A stretch of 39,197 nucleotides of DNA, taken from the NCBI GenBank assembly GCA_022822205.1, contig JAJECC010000065.1:1-39197 (forward strand). The letters are read 5' to 3'. The stretch is from Rhodospirillales bacterium (GTDB lineage Bacteria; Pseudomonadota; Alphaproteobacteria; Rhodospirillales; UBA2165). Below are positions 33,525 through 39,197 of this stretch, one piece after another; position 1 is the stretch's first letter; the number at the start of each line of letters is the position of its first letter. Below the pieces are notes generated by a model, which had not been told where the DNA came from, did no database searches, and saw only the letters and a program-made list of their open reading frames with translations. The position numbers and the translations under genes are program-made.

Positions 33525-34526
33525 CTACCCCTGTGCGTCACCGGCCGGAACGCCGATCCACCGGGCCTGGGCATCGTAGCCGGCGGAGGTCTTGCCGTCG
33601 GCCTCCAGCGCTTTCATGTCGCCGAGCCGCGCCTGTTTTTCCGGCGTGTCCTCGGCGATTTCCTCCAGGGCGTCCTTGATCATGGCGTCGTAATCGGCGC
33701 CCACCGGACATACGTCCTGGCATCGCCGGCAGCCGGTGATCACCCCCGCCCCCCGAAGGATGCTCTGCCAGAGATTGAAGCTCTCTTCCGACACCAGCAT
33801 TTCCCGCCGGCTTGCGGCGTCGGTCGCGTCGAAGATACCGGTCAGATGCTCGGTGAGCTGGGCGAACCCGTGCGGCGAGCGGTAGCGGTCGCAGGCCGGC
33901 CAGTCCCGGTCCCAGTGACCGATCACGTCGCCGGGGCAGGCCGACAGGCACCGCCCGCACTCCGGGCCGAGACAAAGCGCGGCTTCCATCCTTTGGTCCG
34001 CTTCGCAATCCACCGAGCACAGAACCGCCGTCAGCATCAGGCGCGGACCGAACTCGGGCGTCAACAGCTGGAGATTGAGGCCCAGCGTGCCGAGGCCGGC
34101 CTCCACGGCGGCGTGGTTGAGGGACAGGAGCGTATCCAGATGTTCGCCCGGATCGTTGCGGTAGCGCCACGGGTCCACATGGGTGGGCGGGATGATGATC
34201 GCCGGATACCCCTGGTCCTCGAGCCAATAGACCATGTCGAGGGCGGCTTCTTCGAGCATGGTGAGGGTGAGCTCGTCGTTATAGTACTTGTGCCGTTCGT
34301 CCCATCTCGGGATGCGGGTGGTGCCGGCGGTGAGTTTCTTGCCGATGACGATCACCCGCTCGCCGTCATAGTCGGTAATGTCCGACGGACGCCGGGGATC
34401 ATCCGGATCGGGCGGCGCGGCCTCCAGGATCAGCCCATCGGCGATGCCGACGATGTCGCCCCCGAACTCCCTGGCTTTCGACTTGATCTGTTCGGCGGTG
34501 AGCGGGGCCTGGAACTCGGATACCAT
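33525..34526 (-). CDS. Reductive dehalogenase/epoxyqueuosine reductase-like 2x[4Fe-4S] protein (second copy)
   Basis: A 333-aa protein sharing the core AGLGTLGLNLQLLTPEFGPR (143-162) with its upstream neighbour. Cluster cysteines: C185, C190, C193, C197 followed by Pro; then C212 with C266, C269, C273 followed by Pro. Together they provide two [4Fe-4S] clusters. No export signal. The ATG overlaps the stop of the first copy by one base (34526), so the two are translationally coupled. The frame is open upstream to 35453, but that part is a shadow of the first copy, not a fusion. Epoxyqueuosine reductase itself is unlikely: there are three divergent copies in a catabolic operon. Confidence 0.8.
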   Translation of the reverse strand: MVSEFQAPLTAEQIKSKAREFGGDIVGIADGLILEAAPPDPDDPRRPSDITDYDGERVIVIGKKLTAGTTRIPRWDERHKYYNDELTLTMLEEAALDMVYWLEDQGYPAIIIPPTHVDPWRYRNDPGEHLDTLLSLNHAAVEAGLGTLGLNLQLLTPEFGPRLMLTAVLCSVDCEADQRMEAALCLGPECGRCLSACPGDVIGHWDRDWPACDRYRSPHGFAQLTEHLTGIFDATDAASRREMLVSEESFNLWQSILRGAGVITGCRRCQDVCPVGADYDAMIKDALEEIAEDTPEKQARLGDMKALEADGKTSAGYDAQARWIGVPAGDAQG

Positions 34527-35554
34527 CAGGCCTCCTCCGCCCCGGAGTCCAATCGGGCTTGCCGCTCCTTCTGGCGTTTCTTGAAATCCTGGAGCTGGCG
34601 GGCGACGATCCCCTGATAGCCGTCGGGACCCACCCAGCGGATATTCCAGTCGTCGAGCCCGTCGATGTCGGCGCCCTCCGCCCGCGCCAGCTTGAACCCG
34701 GCGGCCTTGGCCTTCTTCTCGGGCGTGGTTTCCGGGATCACCTTCTGCATCTTGGCCAGGTGGGCGTGATAGTCGTTGCCGACCGGGCAAACCGCGAGGC
34801 AGCGGGGACAGTCGCCGAAGGACCCGACGACCCGGAGAAGCCCCTGCCAGAATCCGAAAATCTCCCGGTCCTTGAGCAACTCGCGCCGGTCCTCCGCCGG
34901 CTTGGCGATGAACCCGCGCCAGAATTCGAGGATGGTGTGAAAGCCGAATTCCTGGGCCTCGGTCGCACAGGCCCGCTTGTCGATATCGAAATGCCCCACC
35001 GCGTCCGGCGGGCACGACATCAGGCAGCGCGAGCACGATTCGCCGATGCAGACCTGCTCGGTCATCGGACTGTCGGCTTCCAGTTCCGCCTCGGTGAGGA
35101 TACCGGTAAGATAGAGTCGCGGCCCGAATTCGGGCGTCAGGATGTTGACCTCCAGGCCGAAGGTGCCCAGCCCCGCCTCGATCCCCAGGTGCCGGGTCGA
35201 CAGCCGGCCGTAACTGGCCTTTTTGTAGCTCCAGTCGGTCTCCTGGGCGGCGGTGACGAAGCTGGGATGGCCCGCCTGCTCGAGGCGTTCCGCCAGCCGG
35301 TAGGCGATGCGGTCCATGCGCCGGAGCACCAGCATATCCATGTACTGCACCGGCACCGTGGTCTTGCACCGAAATGCGCCGACCGGGATGCGTTTGACGA
35401 TGACGACGACGCTTTTCACGTGGGGCGAGATGCGCTCCGGCGTTTGCGGCCATTTCGGGTCCGGCGGAAATGCGTTCAGGACCTCGGCCCCGGCGATGCC
35501 GACAAGGTCGGCGCCGAGTTCCCTGGCCAAGTCCTTGACCCGCGCCGCGTCCAT
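34526..35554 (-). CDS. Reductive dehalogenase/epoxyqueuosine reductase-like 2x[4Fe-4S] protein (first copy)
   Basis: A 342-aa cytoplasmic protein. The RdhA/QueG-type core is IEAGLGTFGLEVNILTPEFG (125-144) followed by YLTGILTEAELEADSPM. Cysteines C169, C174, C177, C181 followed by Pro, plus C196 and C249, C252, C256 followed by Pro, provide two [4Fe-4S] clusters. The C-terminus ends in a basic helix (QDFKKRQKERQARL). Its ATG overlaps the CoA ligase stop by one base. It is clearly paralogous to the next gene, and the two may form a heterodimer. Corrinoid use and substrate are not shown by the sequence. Confidence 0.8.
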   Translation of the reverse strand: MDAARVKDLARELGADLVGIAGAEVLNAFPPDPKWPQTPERISPHVKSVVVIVKRIPVGAFRCKTTVPVQYMDMLVLRRMDRIAYRLAERLEQAGHPSFVTAAQETDWSYKKASYGRLSTRHLGIEAGLGTFGLEVNILTPEFGPRLYLTGILTEAELEADSPMTEQVCIGESCSRCLMSCPPDAVGHFDIDKRACATEAQEFGFHTILEFWRGFIAKPAEDRRELLKDREIFGFWQGLLRVVGSFGDCPRCLAVCPVGNDYHAHLAKMQKVIPETTPEKKAKAAGFKLARAEGADIDGLDDWNIRWVGPDGYQGIVARQLQDFKKRQKERQARLDSGAEEA

Positions 35555-37155
35555 CAGGCGCCGCCGATCCGCAGCTTCGACTTGATCACCTTCATGGTCG
35601 GGGTCAGCGGCATGGCGTCGACGAGTTCAAGCCGCTCCGGCCATTTGTTTTTGGCGATCCCGTTTGCGTCAAGATGGGCCGTGACCGCGTCGAGCGTCGG
35701 TGAAGCGCCGTCCACGGGCTGAATGACGATGCACGCCCTCTCGCCCAGCACGTCATCCTTCACCGGCACCACCGCGCTCATGGCGACCTCCGGCATCTTG
35801 TTCACGACGGCCTCGATGTCGGCCGGGTTGAACTTCACCCCGCCCCGGTTGATGACGTCCTTGGTCCGCCCGGTGATGGTGAGGTAGCCGTCCGCGTCGA
35901 TGGTCGCGAGATCGCCGGTCCTGAACCAATCTCCGTCGAAGGAGCTCTCGTTGGCTTCCGCGTTGTTGTAGTAGCCCGGGAATACCGAGGCGCCGCGAAT
36001 CTGAAGTTCCCCTTCTTCCCCGGCCGGCAGCGGAGACCCGGCCTCGTCCATCACGCGGATTTCATTGCCGGGCGTGGCGCGCCCCGCCGAGCATGCGCAT
36101 TGGTCGAGCGTGTCGGACGGCCGGTTGTACGTGCCGGCCTGGGTTTCGGTCATGCCCCAAAGCTGGAGGAGTCTGCCGTTGGGCAGCAGCCCGTCCACCC
36201 AGCGCGCCAGGTCCGGCGGCACCGCCGATCCGGAACAGACGATGATCCGGATGGACGCCATGTCGAGCCCGTCATAGAGGCCCGCCTGACGGCACGCCGC
36301 GTGATGCGCGGGGCCGGTGAACAGTATGGTCGGTTTGGCGCTCTCGATGAGCTTGACGTAGTCCGCCGGCGCAAAACCCGGCAGCAGAAGATTCGTCGCC
36401 CCGGCGCAAAGCGCGATCTGCAGGGCAAACAGACCGTACAGATGGCTGAAGGGCGCCGGACAGAAGACGATATCGTCCGGGGTCACGCCGAACTCGCCGA
36501 CGGCATGGCGGGCGTTGTTGGTGAACGGGTAGGAGGAAACGATCACGCCCTTCGGACTGGACGTGGTGCCGGAGGTGTAGAGCATGATATTCGGGTCATC
36601 CGCAACGACCGCGGGTTTCGGGCCGGCATCGGCATCGGCATAAAGTCCGGCAAGCGAAACGGCGCCGGCGGGCGCGCTGCCCAGCACGACGACGAATTCC
36701 AGCGCGGGCAGCCGGTCCTTGAGCCCGGTCATCACCCGGGCGGTCGGATAGTCCCTGAACGCCTCGACGCAGATCACGCCCCGGGCGCCGGAGTGACCGA
36801 GCAGTCCTTCCAGGTCGCCCTCCCGGTAAGGCATATGGACGGTCTGCATCACCGCGCCGATGGACGCGAGGGCCAAATACGAGATGACGAATTCGGGCAC
36901 GTTGGGGAGCTGGACCGCAACGATATCGTCCTTGCCGAGACCAAGCTGCGTCAGGCCCGCGGCCAACCGGCCGACCCTCCGGTCCAACTCGGCGTAGGTG
37001 ATCGGGTTCCCGCCGATCACCAGGGCCGGAACGTCGGGACGTTTCGCCGCGTGATCCGCCAGCCAATCGGTCAACAGGTGGTCCCGCCACCAGCCGTCCC
37101 CTTTGAACTTGGCTTTGGCTTCGTCGGTGTAAGCGACCAGGCCGTCTCGGTTCAC
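35554..37155 (-). CDS. AMP-dependent acyl/aryl-CoA synthetase
   Basis: A 533-aa adenylate-forming ligase. It has the loop LYTSGTTSSPKGVIV, the LWGMTETQAGTYNRP A5 motif, WFRTGDLATIDADGYLTITGRTKDVINRGGVKFNP for the Asp and hinge, and the terminal catalytic Lys in TPTMKVIKSKL. It activates a carboxylic acid for the downstream enzymes. It is first gene of the minus-strand operon and divergent from the Rieske oxygenase genes across 131 bp containing a 17-bp dyad. Similar to cyclohexanecarboxylate- or fatty acid-type ligases; the specific acid is unknown. Confidence 0.88.
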   Translation of the reverse strand: MNRDGLVAYTDEAKAKFKGDGWWRDHLLTDWLADHAAKRPDVPALVIGGNPITYAELDRRVGRLAAGLTQLGLGKDDIVAVQLPNVPEFVISYLALASIGAVMQTVHMPYREGDLEGLLGHSGARGVICVEAFRDYPTARVMTGLKDRLPALEFVVVLGSAPAGAVSLAGLYADADAGPKPAVVADDPNIMLYTSGTTSSPKGVIVSSYPFTNNARHAVGEFGVTPDDIVFCPAPFSHLYGLFALQIALCAGATNLLLPGFAPADYVKLIESAKPTILFTGPAHHAACRQAGLYDGLDMASIRIIVCSGSAVPPDLARWVDGLLPNGRLLQLWGMTETQAGTYNRPSDTLDQCACSAGRATPGNEIRVMDEAGSPLPAGEEGELQIRGASVFPGYYNNAEANESSFDGDWFRTGDLATIDADGYLTITGRTKDVINRGGVKFNPADIEAVVNKMPEVAMSAVVPVKDDVLGERACIVIQPVDGASPTLDAVTAHLDANGIAKNKWPERLELVDAMPLTPTMKVIKSKLRIGGA

Positions 37156-37204
37156 CCGGCTTTCTCCCTCGGCTTTCGTACCTCGCTCTCACTTTGGAAA
37201 ATTT

Positions 37205-37221
37205 TGTTGGCCTTGCCAACA
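37205..37221. promoter_or_regulatory. 17-bp inverted-repeat operator candidate between CoA ligase and Rieske oxygenase genes
   Basis: TGTTGGC (37205-37211), CTT, GCCAACA (37215-37221) is a perfect dyad. TTGAAC (37224-37229) starts two bases further on and could be the -35 box of the Rieske genes, with GATATT or TATTGA (37245-37252) as a weak -10. A dimeric regulator here could control both directions. No regulator gene is in the window. Confidence 0.5.
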
Positions 37222-37286
37222 GTTTGAACGCCAAAAGGTTCTTTGATATTGATTCACCCAAGCGACATTCAGGCGGGAGGAACGTC

Positions 37287-38606
37287 ATGCCGGACGGAAT
37301 TCTAGGCAATCCGGGAAATTTGGTGGAGCCGGATCAGGTCCACAAAGCCTGCTACACCGATGACGATATATTCGAGCAGGAACTCGACAAAATCTTCCAC
37401 AAATCGTGGATTTATATCGGCCACGAAACCCAGGTTCCCAAGGTCGGCGACTACTGGACGACCTGGGTCGGCCGGGAACGGATGATCCTGTGCCGCGGCG
37501 AGGATGGCGTGCACGTGCTCTACAACCGCTGCCCCCACCGCGGGGCCATGCTGTGTCAGGGCCTGAACGGCAACGCCGGCAAGACGTTCCGATGCCCTTA
37601 TCATGCCTGGACCTACAATTTGGACGGGTCGCTGTTCCGGATCCCCGTCGAGGAAGGCTATGACGGCACCGCCTTCGATGCCAAGGATCCGCGGTTCTCC
37701 ATGAAGCCCGCGGAGCAGATGGGAATTTACCGGGGATTCGTCTTCGCGAAGCTGTCCGAAGGCGGACCCGACCTGGATACCTGGCTGGGCCGGGGCGCCC
37801 GCGCCGCGTTCGACGATATCTGCAACCGCTCGCCCGAGGGCGAGGTGGAAATCGTCCAGAACTGCTTCCGGATGACCCAGCATTCCAACTGGAAAATCTT
37901 CCTCGAGAACCAGTTGGACGCCCTGCACCCGTCCATCACCCACCATTCGACGGGTGAGGCGGCGGCCGAGATGCAGAAGGTCTACAAGCAGCGCACCGGC
38001 GAGGATCCGCCCATTGGCTATCAGTTCCTCGCCGACTTCACCCTGCCCTATGAGAAGTGGGATTCCCTGAGCACCTATGGACATCCCTACGGTCACACGG
38101 TGCTCGGCGGGTACATGGGCCTGCGGCCGCGGGATCCGATCACGGTTTCCCACGAAGAGGCGCTCACCAAGGCCTACGGCGCCGAGCGGATGGATGAAAT
38201 CCTCTCGACCAACGTCCACCATGTGCTGGTCTATCCGTGCCTGTCGGTGCAGCCGCCGCTGCAGCAGTTGCGCGCCGTCCGGCCGCTGGCCGCCGACAAG
38301 ACGCTGACCGAGATTTGGCATTTCAGGCTGAAGGGCGCCCCGGAAGGAATCTACGAACGCTCGCTCGCCTACTACTACCACGTCAACTCGCCCTCCACGA
38401 TGGTCAACGCCGACGACCTGCAGAACTTCAACGCCTGTCACGAAGGCCTGCGTCTCGGCGGCGGCGGCGACTGGGTGAGCTTCCACCGCAATGCCGGCCA
38501 GGACCCGGTGGAAAACGGCGTAACGACTTCGGTCACCGGCATGAGCGAACAACCCATGCGGAACATGTTCGCCGCCTGGAAAGAATACATGTCGGCGGGG
38601 AGCTAG
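37287..38606 (+). CDS. Rieske aromatic ring-hydroxylating oxygenase, alpha subunit
   Basis: A 439-aa large subunit of a Rieske non-haem iron oxygenase. The Rieske centre is C82-x-H84 (CPHRG) and C103-x2-H106 (CPYHAW). Mononuclear iron ligands are H214 and H219 in LDALHPSITH, with D211 as the bridging Asp and a carboxylate in the DDLQNF segment near residue 370. It adds two oxygens or one to an aromatic ring. GGGAGG (37275-37280) sets the start at 37287. The beta subunit follows after 3 bp. The ferredoxin and reductase partners are not in the window. Substrate unknown; the adjacent CoA ligase suggests an aromatic acid. Confidence 0.92.
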   Translation: MPDGILGNPGNLVEPDQVHKACYTDDDIFEQELDKIFHKSWIYIGHETQVPKVGDYWTTWVGRERMILCRGEDGVHVLYNRCPHRGAMLCQGLNGNAGKTFRCPYHAWTYNLDGSLFRIPVEEGYDGTAFDAKDPRFSMKPAEQMGIYRGFVFAKLSEGGPDLDTWLGRGARAAFDDICNRSPEGEVEIVQNCFRMTQHSNWKIFLENQLDALHPSITHHSTGEAAAEMQKVYKQRTGEDPPIGYQFLADFTLPYEKWDSLSTYGHPYGHTVLGGYMGLRPRDPITVSHEEALTKAYGAERMDEILSTNVHHVLVYPCLSVQPPLQQLRAVRPLAADKTLTEIWHFRLKGAPEGIYERSLAYYYHVNSPSTMVNADDLQNFNACHEGLRLGGGGDWVSFHRNAGQDPVENGVTTSVTGMSEQPMRNMFAAWKEYMSAGS

Positions 38607-38609
38607 ATC

Positions 38610-39164
38610 ATGGCCAAGGACAAGAAGGCCAAAAAGCCCAAGGCGAAGGCCAGGAACCGTCGCGCCAACGGCCACGCCAACGGCCTCGACACGCAGCGGG
38701 CGGTGGAGCAGTTCCTCTACAACCAGGCTGAAATTCTCGACGCGCGCCGCTGGGACGACTGGCTCGGCCTGTTCACCAAGGACGGCAAATACTGGATGCC
38801 GCCCCGGGAGGATCAGGAAACCGGCGAAGGCATGCCCAACATCTTCTACGAGGATTTGTTCCTCATGGACATGCGGGTGCGCCGGGTCGAACACCCCTAC
38901 GCCCACTCGCAGAAGCCGAAGAACAAGATGAGCCACGTCGTCGGCAATGTGGTCATCGAAAGCGAGGACAAGAAGACCGGCGACGTCGTGGCGCGGTCCA
39001 AATTCCACGTCGTCGAGTTCCGCAACGACAGCCAGCGCTATTTCGCGGGCGCGTACCGGCACCACCTGAAGAAGACCAGGAAGGGCTACAAGATCCGGCT
39101 TCAGCGGGTCGATATCGTCAACGCCGAGGGACCGTTCGACTACGTCCTTCAGTACTGGCTGTAG
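38610..39164 (+). CDS. Ring-hydroxylating oxygenase beta subunit
   Basis: A 184-aa small subunit of the NTF2-like fold. It has the AEILDARRWDDWLGLFTKDGKYWMPP signature (about 40-65) and the terminal RLQRVDIVNAEGPFDYVL. It holds the alpha subunits in an alpha3beta3 hexamer. Unusual is an N-terminal extension of about 25 residues very rich in Lys and Arg (KKAKKPKAKARNRR at 5-18). It ends 33 bp before the window edge, and the remaining bases contain nothing recognisable. Confidence 0.9.
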   Translation: MAKDKKAKKPKAKARNRRANGHANGLDTQRAVEQFLYNQAEILDARRWDDWLGLFTKDGKYWMPPREDQETGEGMPNIFYEDLFLMDMRVRRVEHPYAHSQKPKNKMSHVVGNVVIESEDKKTGDVVARSKFHVVEFRNDSQRYFAGAYRHHLKKTRKGYKIRLQRVDIVNAEGPFDYVLQYWL

Positions 39165-39197
39165 CGCCCGGAACCTGCGCTTCCCGGATACCCCGGA

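Noticed and set aside
34527..35453. A 642-aa frame suggesting an N-terminal fusion to the second Fe-S protein
   Set aside because: The extra N-terminus is an out-of-frame reading of the first Fe-S gene. The true ATG at 34526 overlaps that gene's stop by one base.
37302..39065. 587-aa open frame antisense to both Rieske subunit genes
   Set aside because: No recognisable motifs. It is a GC-rich shadow of two well-supported genes.

Overview
The window is gene-dense and GC-rich with short intergenic gaps. It looks like an alphaproteobacterium of Rhodospirillales type. The support is the base composition, two interspersed GC-rich hairpin repeats of a kind common in that class, and gene types frequent there (indolepyruvate:ferredoxin oxidoreductase, DUF2848, LivKHMGF transport). 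This placement is an inference; no rRNA, tRNA or marker gene is present. I saw no CRISPR array, insertion sequence, integrase or phage gene.

Layout. 1-5038: a divergent pair, iorBA-like indolepyruvate oxidoreductase (minus, iorB cut by the window edge) and a semialdehyde dehydrogenase (plus), with a perfect 18-bp palindrome between them. 5305-8536: an arylmalonate decarboxylase/maleate isomerase-like protein lacking its cysteines (minus), facing away from a VOC - HpcH/HpaI aldolase - 4-oxalomesaconate hydratase (LigJ) operon (plus). 8778-15508: a tungsten-type aldehyde:ferredoxin oxidoreductase (minus), ligAB extradiol dioxygenase (plus), an arylformamidase-like hydrolase (minus), then DUF2848, a cupin and an HpaB-type flavin monooxygenase (plus). 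15515-20135: a complete LivKHMGF branched-chain/aromatic acid ABC importer (minus). 20302-23784: a minus-strand operon of a stand-alone MetE-core protein, a 4-chlorobenzoyl-CoA dehalogenase homologue (FcbB-like) and a 4-chlorobenzoate:CoA ligase homologue (FcbA-like), with a PaaK-type ligase divergent to it. 25314-30207: otsB, GH15 glycosidase, otsA and glk (a trehalose synthesis/hydrolysis/rephosphorylation set). 30213-37155: an unusual operon of a CoA ligase, two tandem reductive-dehalogenase/QueG-like Fe-S proteins, a PaaK-like ligase, a transglutaminase-like protein, a third Fe-S protein and a small helix-turn-helix-like protein. 37287-39164: alpha and beta subunits of a Rieske ring-hydroxylating oxygenase.

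How it fits together. Most of the window looks like a catabolic island for aromatic acids. It has uptake (Liv), CoA activation (four adenylate-forming ligases), hydrolytic dehalogenation of an aryl-CoA, oxygenation (Rieske, HpaB-like), extradiol cleavage (LigAB) and lower-pathway steps (semialdehyde dehydrogenase, LigJ, aldolase). It is incomplete as a 4-chlorobenzoate to protocatechuate 4,5-cleavage route: no 4-hydroxybenzoyl-CoA thioesterase, LigC, LigI or Rieske electron-transfer partner is in the window. The most interesting parts are the FcbA/FcbB-like pair and the operon with three Fe-S reductase-like proteins between CoA ligases, divergent from a Rieske oxygenase.
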